From Pseudomonas marginalis (lineage in GTDB: Bacteria > Pseudomonadota > Gammaproteobacteria > Pseudomonadales > Pseudomonadaceae), in the NCBI RefSeq assembly GCF_024169655.1, contig NZ_JALJWV010000001.1, positions 4,694,001 through 4,758,000 of the forward strand: 64,000 bases of DNA. Reading direction: 5' to 3'. The translations under genes and the position numbers were made by a program. Position 1 is the first letter of the stretch; the number at the start of each line of letters is the position of its first letter. Positions 40,900 through 50,049 of the stretch are shown here, piece after piece. The notes under the pieces were generated by a model. It did no database searches, was not told where the DNA came from, and was given only the letters and a program-made list of their open reading frames with translations.

Positions 40900-42039
40900 T
40901 CATTGCGGGCTTTGCGGTGCGGCGGCGTCCGGCGCAGGCTCGGCGGGGGCGGCGGGTTCGGCAGGTGCGTCGTTCGCCGGCGTGGCGTCTTCCAACGGTT
41001 TCACCTGCGGCGCCGGGCTGGAACGGTAATCGGCGCGACGCTTGAGCTGGAACTCACGCACGGCGGCATTATGCGCATCCAGGTCATCCGAGAAAATATG
41101 GCTGCCATCGCCCCGTGCAACGAAATACAGGCTGCTGCCCGGCACCGGGTTCAGCGCCGCATGAATCGCCTCGCGGCCGACCATCGCGATGGGTGTCGGC
41201 GGGAGCCCGGCAACCATGTAGGTGTTGTAGGGGTTGGCTTCCTTGAGATGGGCGCGCGTCAGCTTGCCGTTGTAGCGCTCGCCCAGGCCGTAGATCACCG
41301 TCGGATCGGTCTGCAGCAGCATGCCGATCTTCATGCGTCGCACGAATACCCCGGCGATCTGCCCCCGTTCCTCCGGCACACCGGTCTCTTTCTCCACCAG
41401 GGAGGCCATGATCAGGGCTTGGTACGGGTCGGTGTACGGCGCGTCGGCGGCGCGTTTGCTCCACTCCTGGGCGAGTACGTCGTCCAGGCGGTTGTAGGCT
41501 TTCTTGAGGAACTCGACATCGGTCATGCCGCGCACAAAGCGATAGGTATCGGGGAAGAACCGGCCCTCGGGGAAAACCCCTGGGTGGCCGAGTTTGTCCA
41601 TCACTTCGCTGTCACTCAGGCCGGCAAGGCTTTGCACGATCTTTTCATGCTTGGCCAGCGCCGCGCGCACCTGGCGGAAATTCCAGCCTTCCACCAGGGT
41701 CAGGCTGTATTGCACCACTTCGCCACGCTGCCACAAGCCGATCAAGCCTTGGGCGGTGAGGCCGGGGGTGAGGCGGTATTCGCCGCTGTGCAACGGCTGG
41801 CCTTCGAGGTTGAAGCGCCAGTACAGACGCAACCAGAAGGCGCCGTCGAGCACACCGTCGGCTTCCAGGCGATTGAAGGTGCCGGTCGGCGTGGCGCCGG
41901 CCGGGACGTCGAGCAGTTGCTCCTCGGTCAGGTGCAAGGGCTGCTTCAGGGCTGAGTCAAGCTTCCAGGCCGAAACCCCCAATAGCAACGCCGCCGCGAA
42001 CAGACCGATCAGCAGCAGTAACAACAGTTTTCGTATCAA
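40900..42039 (-). CDS. mltG: Endolytic murein transglycosylase MltG
   Basis: A single-pass inner-membrane lytic transglycosylase that cuts nascent glycan strands and sets their length. An N-terminal membrane helix (residues 1 to about 22, IRKLLLLLLIGLFAAALLLG) is followed by a LysM-like region and the YceG catalytic domain, with its catalytic Glu in SLVEKETGVPEERG (near residue 216) and SNPYNTYM-type block PYNTYMVAGLPPTPI. The C-terminus carries an unusual Pro/Ala-rich tail of about 40 residues. The start I chose is a TTG at 42039, one base after the pabC stop; the upstream open frame overlaps pabC and is not real. Confidence 0.9.
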   Translation of the reverse strand: MIRKLLLLLLIGLFAAALLLGVSAWKLDSALKQPLHLTEEQLLDVPAGATPTGTFNRLEADGVLDGAFWLRLYWRFNLEGQPLHSGEYRLTPGLTAQGLIGLWQRGEVVQYSLTLVEGWNFRQVRAALAKHEKIVQSLAGLSDSEVMDKLGHPGVFPEGRFFPDTYRFVRGMTDVEFLKKAYNRLDDVLAQEWSKRAADAPYTDPYQALIMASLVEKETGVPEERGQIAGVFVRRMKIGMLLQTDPTVIYGLGERYNGKLTRAHLKEANPYNTYMVAGLPPTPIAMVGREAIHAALNPVPGSSLYFVARGDGSHIFSDDLDAHNAAVREFQLKRRADYRSSPAPQVKPLEDATPANDAPAEPAAPAEPAPDAAAPQSPQ

Positions 42040-42040
42040 C

Positions 42041-42856
42041 TCAAATATCCAATAGCGCGCGAACAATGCCCTGCAGTTTACGGGTGAGCGGCCCAACCGG
42101 CCAGCTCATCGCAGCGCAGCCGCACACCGGCCAAATGCCATAAACGCTGTTGCAGACAAAAACCTCGTCGGCCGACTGCAACTGCTCAAGGCTGATATCG
42201 GCCACGACTACCGGGGTGCCGAGCGCCTGCGCCTGGGCCAGGATCTCGGCACGCATGACCCCGGCCACGCCGCAACGATTCAGATCGGCGGTCAGCAACA
42301 CGCCGTTGCGCACCAGGAACAGGTTGCTGAACACGCCTTCGATGACGCGCCCGGACATATCCAGCATCAAACCTTCGGCATGCTCGGCATCTTGCCACTC
42401 GGCGCGCGCGATCACTTGTTCGAGGCGATTGAGATGTTTGAGACCGGCCAGCAGCGGCTGCTCGGACAAACGGGTGGCGCACGGAAACAGGCGGATACCG
42501 TCGGTGCCATGGGCCAGGGGATAAGCAGCAGGCGGACTGCCCTGCAGGATACGGCGCACCGGGGCGCCGGGGTTGATGCCATAACCACGCAGGCTATTGC
42601 CACGGGTGAGGATCAACTTGAGTACGCCGTCGCCGAGGGCGGTGGCGTAAGCGAGCACTTCGCTGCGGACCAATGCGTGGTCCGCAACCAATGCCAACCG
42701 CCTGCAACCTTCAGCCAGGCGTTGCAGGTGGCGGTCGAGCAACACGGGTTGCCCGGCCTTGACGGCGATGGTTTCGAACAGGCCATCGCCATACGCCAGG
42801 CCGCGATCTTTCAGGGGCACGCTGTCCGCTGGCTGACCGTCGACCCAGCTGAGCAT
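42041..42856 (-). CDS. pabC: Aminodeoxychorismate lyase
   Basis: A PLP enzyme of fold type IV, 271 residues, that makes 4-aminobenzoate for folate synthesis. Conserved parts are DRGLAYGDGLFET at the start, the PLP lysine Lys140 in AGLKHLNRLEQ, and EGVFSNLFLV near residue 195. The ATG shares a base with the stop of fabF (fabF ends at 42856, the next base being its last), and mltG starts almost at once after it. This is the standard acpP-fabF-pabC-mltG order. Confidence 0.92.
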   Translation of the reverse strand: MLSWVDGQPADSVPLKDRGLAYGDGLFETIAVKAGQPVLLDRHLQRLAEGCRRLALVADHALVRSEVLAYATALGDGVLKLILTRGNSLRGYGINPGAPVRRILQGSPPAAYPLAHGTDGIRLFPCATRLSEQPLLAGLKHLNRLEQVIARAEWQDAEHAEGLMLDMSGRVIEGVFSNLFLVRNGVLLTADLNRCGVAGVMRAEILAQAQALGTPVVVADISLEQLQSADEVFVCNSVYGIWPVCGCAAMSWPVGPLTRKLQGIVRALLDI

Positions 42857-44100
42857 TACTCGGCGAACCGGCGGAACACCAGGGAACCGTTGGTACCACC
42901 GAAACCGAACGAGTTGGACAACACCACGTCGATCGGCATTTTCTGCGCTTCGTGAGGCACGAAGTTCAAGTCGCAGCCTTCATCCGGCTCATCGAGGTTG
43001 ATGGTCGGCGGAGCGACCTGATCCTTGATGGCCAGTATGCTGAAGATCGCTTCGACCGCGCCCGCCGCACCCAACAGGTGGCCGGTCATGGACTTGGTGG
43101 AGCTGACCGCCAGCTTGTAGGCGTGCTCGCCGAATACCGACTTGACCGCTTCGGCTTCCGCCAGGTCGCCGGTCGCCGTCGAAGTACCGTGGGCGTTGAT
43201 GTACTGCACCCGGTCCGGACTGATCTTCGCATCGCGCAGGGCGTTGGTAATGCAACGTGCGGCGCCGGCACCGTCGGACGGTGGCGAAGTCATGTGGTAG
43301 GCGTCGCCACTCATGCCAAAACCGATCAGCTCGGCGTAGATCGTCGCACCACGTGCCTTGGCGTGTTCCAGCTCTTCCAGCACCAGGGCGCCGGCGCCGT
43401 CGGCCAGGACGAAACCGTCACGACCTTTGTCCCACGGACGGCTGGCGCGAGCGGGCTCGTCGTTGCGGGTCGACAGCGCACGTGACGCGCCGAAACCGCC
43501 CATGCCCAGGCCACAGGCCGCCATTTCGGCGCCACCGGCGATCATCACGTCCGCTTCGTCATAGGCAATGTTGCGCGCGGCCATGCCGATGCAATGAGTA
43601 CCTGTGGTGCAAGCGGTGGCAATCGCGTAGTTAGGTCCCTGTGCGCCAAGATGGATGGACAGGAAACCGGAAATCATATTGATGATCGAACCCGGCACGA
43701 AGAACGGTGAAATTCGACGGGGACCGGACTCGTGCAACGTGCGGCTGGTCTCTTCGATATTGGTCAAACCACCAATACCCGACCCCATGGCCACGCCGAT
43801 GCGCTCACGGTTGGCGTCGGTGACTTCCAGGCCAGCGTCACGCACTGCCTGAAAACCGGCTGCCAGGCCGTATTGAATGAACAGGTCGAGTTTGCGGGAC
43901 TCTTTGATCGAGAGGTATTCCTCGACATTGAACCCCTTTACCGAGCCGCCAAAACGGGTGGAATAGGCAGAAAGGTCCGTGTGTTCGATCAGACCGATAC
44001 CACTGCGGCCAGCCAGAATGCCCTGCCAACTGCTCGACACATCTGTGCCCAGTGGCGACAACATACCCATACCGGTGACTACGACGCGTCTACGCGACAC
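42856..44100 (-). CDS. fabF: 3-oxoacyl-[acyl-carrier-protein] synthase II
   Basis: The elongating condensing enzyme of type II fatty acid synthesis, 414 residues, important for cis-vaccenate formation and temperature control. The nucleophile is Cys164 (ATACTTGTHC). Catalytic His residues are in NAHGTSTATGD (about 304) and TGHLLGAAG (about 341), and GFGG ends the core. It lies 125 bases downstream of acpP, with a terminator-like hairpin at 44163-44192 in between. So it may be made in smaller amounts than AcpP. It touches pabC at the 3' end. Confidence 0.97.
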   Translation of the reverse strand: MSRRRVVVTGMGMLSPLGTDVSSSWQGILAGRSGIGLIEHTDLSAYSTRFGGSVKGFNVEEYLSIKESRKLDLFIQYGLAAGFQAVRDAGLEVTDANRERIGVAMGSGIGGLTNIEETSRTLHESGPRRISPFFVPGSIINMISGFLSIHLGAQGPNYAIATACTTGTHCIGMAARNIAYDEADVMIAGGAEMAACGLGMGGFGASRALSTRNDEPARASRPWDKGRDGFVLADGAGALVLEELEHAKARGATIYAELIGFGMSGDAYHMTSPPSDGAGAARCITNALRDAKISPDRVQYINAHGTSTATGDLAEAEAVKSVFGEHAYKLAVSSTKSMTGHLLGAAGAVEAIFSILAIKDQVAPPTINLDEPDEGCDLNFVPHEAQKMPIDVVLSNSFGFGGTNGSLVFRRFAE

Positions 44101-44162
44101 AGCACTCTCCTTTTTCTAATGACGACACTTTGCTTCAGAATCACTTTTCATCAGAGCTAAAG

Positions 44163-44192
44163 AAAAAACCGCACGCCTTTACAGCAGTGCGG
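44163..44192 (-). terminator. Terminator-like hairpin between acpP and fabF
   Basis: On the minus strand, the stem CCGCAC / GTGCGG is followed by six T. It lies 34 bases after the acpP stop. It probably lets most transcripts end after acpP, with read-through feeding fabF and downstream genes. Confidence 0.75.
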
Positions 44193-44225
44193 TTTTCCCT
44201 GACAGCAAGCGACGACTACAAACTA

Positions 44226-44462
44226 TTACGCCTGGTGGTTAGTAACGTAGTCGATTGCAGCTTGAACAGTAGTGATTTTTTCAGCTTCTTCGTCCGGGAT
44301 TTCGGTCTCGAATTCCTCTTCCAGAGCCATCACCAGCTCAACGGTGTCAAGGGAGTCGGCACCCAGGTCTTCAACGAAGGAAGCAGTGTTGACCACTTCT
44401 TCTTCTTTAACGCCCAGTTGCTCGGCAACGATTTTCTTGACGCGCTCTTCGATGGTGCTCAT
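44226..44462 (-). CDS. acpP: Acyl carrier protein
   Basis: The small acidic protein (78 residues) that carries growing acyl chains on a phosphopantetheine arm attached to Ser37 in GADSLDTVEL. Sequence and size are fully typical. It has its own strong promoter (44515-44542) and is followed by a terminator-like hairpin, fitting its need for high expression. Confidence 0.98.
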   Translation of the reverse strand: MSTIEERVKKIVAEQLGVKEEEVVNTASFVEDLGADSLDTVELVMALEEEFETEIPDEEAEKITTVQAAIDYVTNHQA

Positions 44463-44514
44463 ACCTTGTTTTCACTCCTAATGGACAAATTCAGGCAGCT
44501 GGCCAGTGGGTAAG

Positions 44515-44542
44515 TGTATAGAAAGCCATTTCAGCTTTTCAA
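44515..44542 (-). promoter_or_regulatory. Sigma-70 promoter of acpP
   Basis: On the minus strand: TTGAAA, a 16-base spacer, then TATACA. A leader of about 45 bases precedes the ATG. This strong promoter sits in the 192-base gap between fabG and acpP; the remainder of that gap shows an AT-rich stretch but no gene. Confidence 0.7.
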
Positions 44543-44654
44543 CTGAAAGGTTCACCCAGTACCCGGTCGGCCACCCGCCTATAAATTAAGTTGCAGCTTT
44601 ATAACGGATTTTAGACAGCTCGTATGACATTTTTTTGAAGCGATCCGTCACAAT

Positions 44655-45398
44655 TTAACTCATGTACATCCCGCCGTTAACCGGGATTGTAGCCCCAGTC
44701 ACGTATGCCGCACCGTCGGATGCCAGGAAAGTGACCACATTCGCGATCTCTTGAGCCTGGCCCAGACGGCCCAGCGGAATCTGCGTCAGCAAGGCTTCAC
44801 GCTGTGCTTCCGGCAGTTCGCGGGTCATATCGGTGTCGATGAACCCTGGGGCCACCGAGTTGACCGTAATCGACCGCGAGCCGACTTCACGCGCTAATGC
44901 GCGGCTGAAACCTTCCAGACCGGCCTTCGCCGCGGCGTAGTTTACTTGGCCTGCGTTGCCCATGGCACCCACTACGGAGCCAATATTGATAATTCGGCCC
45001 CAACGCGCCTTGGTCATGCCGCGCAAAACGCCCTTGGACAGGCGAAACAGACTGTTCAGGTTGGTGTCGACCACGTCATGCCACTCGTCGTCTTTCATCC
45101 GCATCATCAGGTTATCGCGGGTGATACCGGCGTTATTCACCAGAATCGCCGGCGCGCCGAACTGTGCGGTGATCTCGGCCAGTACGGCAGCCACGGACTC
45201 ATCACTGGTCACATTCAGCTCAAGGCCGGTGCCTTGCACGCCGTTTTCCTTCAGGGTCGCGGCGATACGCTCGGCGCCCGAGGCGGAAGTGGCAGTGCCG
45301 ATCACGGTGGCGCCCTGACGGCCCAGCTCCAGGGCAATCGCCTGGCCAATGCCACGACTTGCGCCGGTAACCAGTGCAACTTTACCTTGCAGACTCAT
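44655..45398 (-). CDS. fabG: 3-oxoacyl-[acyl-carrier-protein] reductase
   Basis: The NADPH-dependent ketoreductase of fatty acid synthesis, 247 residues. Cofactor motif TGASRGIGQ at residues 11-19, NNAG at 88-91, catalytic Ser141, Tyr154 and Lys158 (YAAAK), and the C-terminal GGMYMS end are all present. It lies 24 bases after fabD in the same operon. Complete and typical. Confidence 0.97.
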   Translation of the reverse strand: MSLQGKVALVTGASRGIGQAIALELGRQGATVIGTATSASGAERIAATLKENGVQGTGLELNVTSDESVAAVLAEITAQFGAPAILVNNAGITRDNLMMRMKDDEWHDVVDTNLNSLFRLSKGVLRGMTKARWGRIINIGSVVGAMGNAGQVNYAAAKAGLEGFSRALAREVGSRSITVNSVAPGFIDTDMTRELPEAQREALLTQIPLGRLGQAQEIANVVTFLASDGAAYVTGATIPVNGGMYMS

Positions 45399-45422
45399 GC
45401 AGGCTTCTCCTAAGTTTGGGGA

Positions 45423-46361
45423 TCAGGCCAGTGCCGCGCGAGCGGCAGCGAAGGCATCCGGGGTATTGAGGTTGGCGGTCGACACGCCTTCAGCGCAGCG
45501 CTTGTTCAGGCCGGCCAGGACTTTGCCCGGGCCGCACTCGACCAGCTCGGTGGCGCCGTTGGCGGCCAGGGTCTGTACCGATTCAACCCAGCGCACCGGC
45601 TTGTAGAGCTGCTCCAGCAGGTCGCGCTTGAGGGTGTCGAGATCCGCTGCAACTGCCGCGCTGACGTTCTGCACCAGCGGGATCTGCGGCGCCTGCCAGT
45701 TGATGGCCGCGATGGACTCGGCAAAACGCTCGGCCGCCGGGCGCATCAGTTCGCAGTGCGACGGCACGCTCACCGGCAACGGCAAGGCACGCTTGGCGCC
45801 ACGGGCCTTGCAGCCTTCGATGGCGCGCTCAACAGCGGCCTTGGCACCGGCAATCACCACCTGGCCTGGCGAGTTGAAGTTCACCGCGCTGACCACTTCG
45901 CCCTGGGCCGCTTCGGCACAGGCCTCGATCACCACGGCATCATCCAGGCCGAGAATAGCGGCCATACCGCCCTGCCCGGCCGGAACCGCTTCCTGCATCA
46001 ACTGGCCACGACGCTCGACCAGCTTGACCGCTTCAGCGAGGGTCAGGCTACCGGCGGCGACCAGGGCGCTGTATTCGCCCAGGCTGTGACCGGCCACGAA
46101 GGCCGGACGCGCACCACCTTCCGCCAGCCACAAGCGCCACAGGGCAATCGAAGCGGTGAGGATGGCCGGCTGGGTTTTATCGGTTTGATTGAGTTGCTCT
46201 TCCGGCCCCTGCTGGGTCAGTGCCCACAGGTCGTAACCCAGGGCATCGGAAGCTTCCTTGAAGGTTTCCAGGATCAGCGGATAGTGCGCGCCCAGCTCGG
46301 CCAACATGCCGAGGGACTGCGAACCCTGCCCTGGAAAGACGAATGCGAGGGATGTAGACAT
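45423..46361 (-). CDS. fabD: Malonyl-CoA:ACP transacylase
   Basis: The enzyme (312 residues) that loads malonate onto ACP. The nucleophile is Ser93 in GHSLGEYSAL; a FPGQGSQ block opens the protein and the His of VPSHCELM is present. It is followed closely by fabG, and preceded by plsX with a 126-base gap. A modest insertion-free, normal-length copy. Confidence 0.97.
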   Translation of the reverse strand: MSTSLAFVFPGQGSQSLGMLAELGAHYPLILETFKEASDALGYDLWALTQQGPEEQLNQTDKTQPAILTASIALWRLWLAEGGARPAFVAGHSLGEYSALVAAGSLTLAEAVKLVERRGQLMQEAVPAGQGGMAAILGLDDAVVIEACAEAAQGEVVSAVNFNSPGQVVIAGAKAAVERAIEGCKARGAKRALPLPVSVPSHCELMRPAAERFAESIAAINWQAPQIPLVQNVSAAVAADLDTLKRDLLEQLYKPVRWVESVQTLAANGATELVECGPGKVLAGLNKRCAEGVSTANLNTPDAFAAARAALA

Positions 46362-46487
46362 GTAACAAGCCCCTAATGATCTGGTCGTCGGATATTGGCG
46401 CTCCTACGATGGGAGCGCACGAAACTGACAGATTGGATGGTCAATTGAACCGGCCGGTCACATTTAAGCATTTCCGGGCCGATTCGC

Positions 46488-47498
46488 CTAAGGCAACAAG
46501 TCCTCCAGGCGGCCGTGCAAGCGTTGCGGCAGGTTTTCCTGGATCTCGATCAAGGCCCGGGCAATCGCGCTCTGAAAGCCTTCCACGCCCGCTGAACCAT
46601 GGCTTTTCACCACGATGCCCTGCAAGCCGAGAAAGCTCGCGCCATTATGCCGCGCCGGTGCCAGGTCCGCCTGCAGGCGGCGCATCAGCGGCAGCGCCAG
46701 CGCGCCGACCACACGTGTGGCCAGGTTGCGCTTGAACAAAGTCTCAATCCGCGAGGCAATCATGGTTGCCAGGCCTTCGCTGGATTTAAGCAGGATATTG
46801 CCGACAAATCCGTCACACACCACCACATCCGCCTCGCCGCGATACAAACCGTCACCCTCGACAAAGCCGACGTAGTTCAAACCCCGCGCACCTTGCAGCA
46901 AAGCGGCGGCGAGCTTGACCTGCTGGTTGCCCTTGATGTCTTCGGTGCCGATATTCAGCAAGGCCACCCGCGGACGGGCCACACCCAGCGCTTCGGCAGC
47001 CACCGAACCCATCACCGCGAACTGGAACAGATGCTCGGCGCTGCAATCGACATTCGCGCCCAGGTCCAGCAACTGGCAATAGCCTGCCTGCGTCGGTATC
47101 GCTGCGACCATCGCCGGCCGGTCGATCCCCGGCAAGGTCTTGAGCACATGCCGTGACAACGCCATCAGCGCGCCCGTATTGCCGGCGCTGACACAGGCTT
47201 GCACCTTGCCATCACGCAACAGCTCAAGGGCGATCCGCATTGAAGAATCAGGCTTGCCACGCAAGGCGGCCGACGGTTTTTCATCCATGCCGATGGCTTC
47301 GCTGGCTGGCGTAATCGTCAGGCGCGCGCAATCCACCGCCGGATGGCTGGCAATCAGTTCTTCAAGAAGGGAAGGTTGACCGACGAGGGTCAGGTGTAGC
47401 GAGGGCGTGGCAGACAGGCTGGCAATGCAGGCCTGAACAATGCTGCGGGGACCGAAGTCCCCGCCCATTGCGTCAATCGCGATGACTTGAGCAGACAA
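46488..47498 (-). CDS. plsX: Phosphate acyltransferase PlsX
   Basis: Converts acyl-ACP to acyl-phosphate, the donor for PlsY in phospholipid synthesis; peripheral membrane enzyme of 336 residues. Family blocks: IAIDAMGGDFGP at the start, CVSAGNTGALMALS, LNIGTEDIKGNQQVK and DGFVGNILLKSSEG. It lies four bases after rpmF in the operon yceD-rpmF-plsX-fabD-fabG, which links membrane lipid synthesis to ribosome genes. Confidence 0.96.
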   Translation of the reverse strand: MSAQVIAIDAMGGDFGPRSIVQACIASLSATPSLHLTLVGQPSLLEELIASHPAVDCARLTITPASEAIGMDEKPSAALRGKPDSSMRIALELLRDGKVQACVSAGNTGALMALSRHVLKTLPGIDRPAMVAAIPTQAGYCQLLDLGANVDCSAEHLFQFAVMGSVAAEALGVARPRVALLNIGTEDIKGNQQVKLAAALLQGARGLNYVGFVEGDGLYRGEADVVVCDGFVGNILLKSSEGLATMIASRIETLFKRNLATRVVGALALPLMRRLQADLAPARHNGASFLGLQGIVVKSHGSAGVEGFQSAIARALIEIQENLPQRLHGRLEDLLP

Positions 47499-47502
47499 GT
47501 GA

Positions 47503-47685
47503 TTACTCGTCAGCGCCTTTGTCGATCACTTTACGGCCACGGTATACGCCTTCTGGCGATACGTGGTGACGCAGGTGAATTTCACCGGTGGTTTTTTCTA
47601 CAGACAGAGTGCTCGCCGTCAGGGCGTCGTGCGAACGACGCATGTCACGGGCAGAGCGGGATTTTTTGTTCTGCTGAACAGCCAT
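47503..47685 (-). CDS. rpmF: 50S ribosomal protein L32
   Basis: A 60-residue basic ribosomal protein (MAVQQNKKSRSARDMRRSHD at the start, RGRKVIDK near the end). The four-Cys zinc ribbon of some L32 proteins is absent, as usual in pseudomonads. It sits between yceD and plsX, as in E. coli. Confidence 0.97.
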   Translation of the reverse strand: MAVQQNKKSRSARDMRRSHDALTASTLSVEKTTGEIHLRHHVSPEGVYRGRKVIDKGADE

Positions 47686-47698
47686 AATTGATTAACTC

Positions 47699-48229
47699 CT
47701 AAACGTTTGGGTCACGCTTTAACTGCGCCAATACACTGAACGGGTTGGACCGCGTTACCTCGTCCTCGCTCGGTTCGGACTCGTCATCGAGGCCCGCCGG
47801 CTGCTGGCATTCTTCCGGATGATGAGCAGGCACAATGGGCAAGGCGAGCAAAAGCTCCTCCTCGATCAGTGCATGCAGATCCAAAGGATCTTCGCCCAGT
47901 TCCAGCACGTCATAACCTTTCGGCAACGACTGGGTATTCGCACCCTCCTTTACCACAGCGTAACTGCATTCGCTGTGGATCGGCAGGGTGACCAGCTCAA
48001 GACAACGCTGGCAAACCATTTTGACCTCGGTGTCGATAAAGCTGTGAATAACCACAGATTTACGTTCATCTCGTTCAAAAACGAATTTAGCCTGCACCGT
48101 ACCGACAGTGTCGGAAAGCGGGTCGCAGAGTCTCTTCAAATCGGCCAGCAGCAATTCACCTTGAAGGGAAGTGCCACGATCAGCCAATTTGCGCGGGTCA
48201 ACGTGAGGTGGAATCGGGTCATTCAACAT
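47699..48229 (-). CDS. yceD: YceD/DUF177 family 23S rRNA accumulation protein
   Basis: A 176-residue protein with the DUF177 core: a CQRCLELV block, VKEGANTQSLPKGYDVLELGEDPLDLHALIEEELLLALPIVP, and an acidic tail. YceD is needed for normal 23S rRNA amount in E. coli and plants; its mechanism is unclear. It is the first gene of the rpmF-plsX operon and divergent from the yceF-type gene, sharing a 105-base promoter region. Confidence 0.93.
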   Translation of the reverse strand: MLNDPIPPHVDPRKLADRGTSLQGELLLADLKRLCDPLSDTVGTVQAKFVFERDERKSVVIHSFIDTEVKMVCQRCLELVTLPIHSECSYAVVKEGANTQSLPKGYDVLELGEDPLDLHALIEEELLLALPIVPAHHPEECQQPAGLDDESEPSEDEVTRSNPFSVLAQLKRDPNV

Positions 48230-48334
48230 AGGCGCAGCATTATAGGGATGCCCCCAGCCATGTCAAAGGAAATTCAGCCCTGGGCGTCAGCCGGTCGCCC
48301 CGCTAGAATCCCCAGCCGCCCCGAGGAGACGCCC

Positions 48335-48913
48335 ATGCTGCCTTTATTACTCGCATCCAGTTCGATTTATCGCCGGGAATTGCTGGGCCGCCTGCACTTG
48401 CCGTTCATCTGCAGCTCGCCAGCCATCGACGAAAGCCACCGCGCAAATGAGTCAGCCGTCGAACTGGTCAAGCGCCTGGCCGAAGAGAAAGCCCGCGCCC
48501 TCGCCGCCAGCTATCCAGGGCACCTGATCATCGGCTCTGACCAGGTGGCCGCACTGGAAGGCCGAATCATCGGCAAACCCCACACCTTCGAGAACGCCCG
48601 CGAGCAACTGCTGGCAGCCAGCGGCAAGCGTGTCAGCTTCCTCACCGGGCTGGCGCTGCTGAACAGCGAGACCGGGCACTGCCAGGTGGACTGCGTACCG
48701 TTTACCGTCCACATGCGCAGGCTGGACGTGGAGCAGGTCGAACGCTACCTGCGGATCGAGCAGCCGTATGACTGCGCGGGCAGCTTCAAGGCCGAAGGGC
48801 TGGGTGTGAGCCTGTTTCAAAGCACCGAAGGCCCGGACGCGACCAGCCTGGTGGGCTTGCCGCTGATCCGCCTGGTGGACATGCTGCAGGCCGAAGGCGT
48901 GCAAATCCCTTAA
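48335..48913 (+). CDS. Maf-family 7-methyl-GTP pyrophosphatase (YceF-type)
   Basis: A 192-residue nucleotide pyrophosphatase that hydrolyses non-canonical nucleotides; the YceF subgroup prefers 7-methyl-GTP. It starts with LLLASSSIYRRELLGRL. It has the catalytic block IGSDQVAALEG, GKPHTFENAREQL, and DCAGSFKAEGLGVSLF near residue 150. The ATG at 48335 is preceded by GAGGAG; the frame's upstream extension runs over yceD and is not real. Position next to yceD-rpmF matches E. coli yceF. A REPIN follows. Confidence 0.93.
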   Translation: MLPLLLASSSIYRRELLGRLHLPFICSSPAIDESHRANESAVELVKRLAEEKARALAASYPGHLIIGSDQVAALEGRIIGKPHTFENAREQLLAASGKRVSFLTGLALLNSETGHCQVDCVPFTVHMRRLDVEQVERYLRIEQPYDCAGSFKAEGLGVSLFQSTEGPDATSLVGLPLIRLVDMLQAEGVQIP

Positions 48914-48930
48914 ATACAGCGCAAAACCAA

Positions 48931-49023
48931 ATGTGGGAGGGGGCTTGCCCCCGATTGCGGCGGGTCAGCTACAGATAAGCTGACTGATCCACTGCTATCG
49001 GGGGGGCAAGCCCCCTCCCATAT
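48931..49023. repeat. REPIN element 4
   Basis: An inverted REP pair with the canonical left arm (TGTGGGAGGGGGCTTGCCCCC). The right arm contains an extra G (seven G instead of six), and its end is altered from CACA to CATA. The spacer holds TCAGC / GCTGA. It lies in the gap between the convergent yceF-type and sppA genes. Confidence 0.85.
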
Positions 49024-49046
49024 TTATCTACACAGACCTTGAGATT

Positions 49047-50030
49047 TCAGCGCAGGGCCGGACCCTGGAAGCCCATGTACAGGGCCAACTTCTCAGCCAC
49101 GCTGGCGCCGAGCTTCTTGGAGAAACGGTCAAACGGCGATTCCTCAACGGTGAAGTCCACCAGCTCTTTCTCACCAATCACGTCCCGCGCCACCGAACTG
49201 GCACTGCCCAGGCCATCGATCAAGCCGAGCGGCAAGGCCTGCTCCCCAGACCAAACCAGCCCAGAGAACAGCTCTGGATGATCTTTATCCTTCAGACGAT
49301 CCCCACGCCCCTGCTTGACGCTGGCGATGAACTGGCGATGAGTGGTGTCGAGCACACCCTGCCAGAACTGGGTTTCATCGGCCTTTTGCGGCTGGAACGG
49401 GTCGAGAAACGACTTATGCTCGCCCGAGGTGTAGGTGCGACGCTCCACACCCAGCTTCTCCATCGTGCCGACAAAGCCGTAACCGGCCGCCGTCACACCG
49501 ATGGAACCGACCAGGCTGGCCTTGTCGGCGTAGATCTGGTCAGCAGCACTGGCAATGTAATACGCACCCGAGGCGCCCAGGTCGGAGATCACCGCGTACA
49601 GCTTGGTCTGCGGGTGCAATGCGCGCAGGCGGCGAATCTCGTCATACACGTAGCCCGACTGCACCGGGCTGCCGCCTGGGCTGTTGATGCGCAGGATCAC
49701 GCCCTTGACCTTGGAGTCTTCAAACGCGGCGCGCAGACTGCTGACGATGTTGTCGGCACTGGCGGATTCCTTATCGGCGATCACCCCGCGCACTTCGATC
49801 AGGGCGGTGTAGTTGGGGCCACGGGTCGCGGTTTTTTCCATGTCCATCAGCGGGCTGAACAGCGCCAGCATGCCAAGCAGGTAAACAAAGGTCAGCAGCT
49901 TGAAGAAAATCCCCCAGCGCCGCGAACGACGCTGCTCCTGCACGCTGGCCAGGAGGGTCTTCTCCAGCAGCTTCCAACTCTTGTCATCGCCGCTGTCAGC
50001 CTTTTCGGGCGCTTTCCACTCATCACTCAT
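49047..50030 (-). CDS. sppA: Signal peptide peptidase SppA (36-kDa type)
   Basis: A membrane-anchored serine/lysine peptidase of the S49 family, 327 residues, that degrades signal peptides in the inner membrane. A short cytoplasmic N-terminus precedes one transmembrane segment (residues about 41-60). The catalytic Ser154 is in DLGASGAYYIASAADQI, and Lys206 in SGEHKSFLDPF is the likely base. It is the last gene of the rluC-HAD-sppA operon, 19 bases after the HAD gene. Confidence 0.92.
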   Translation of the reverse strand: MSDEWKAPEKADSGDDKSWKLLEKTLLASVQEQRRSRRWGIFFKLLTFVYLLGMLALFSPLMDMEKTATRGPNYTALIEVRGVIADKESASADNIVSSLRAAFEDSKVKGVILRINSPGGSPVQSGYVYDEIRRLRALHPQTKLYAVISDLGASGAYYIASAADQIYADKASLVGSIGVTAAGYGFVGTMEKLGVERRTYTSGEHKSFLDPFQPQKADETQFWQGVLDTTHRQFIASVKQGRGDRLKDKDHPELFSGLVWSGEQALPLGLIDGLGSASSVARDVIGEKELVDFTVEESPFDRFSKKLGASVAEKLALYMGFQGPALR

Positions 50031-50049
50031 GATCTACCCCAGCAAAGAC

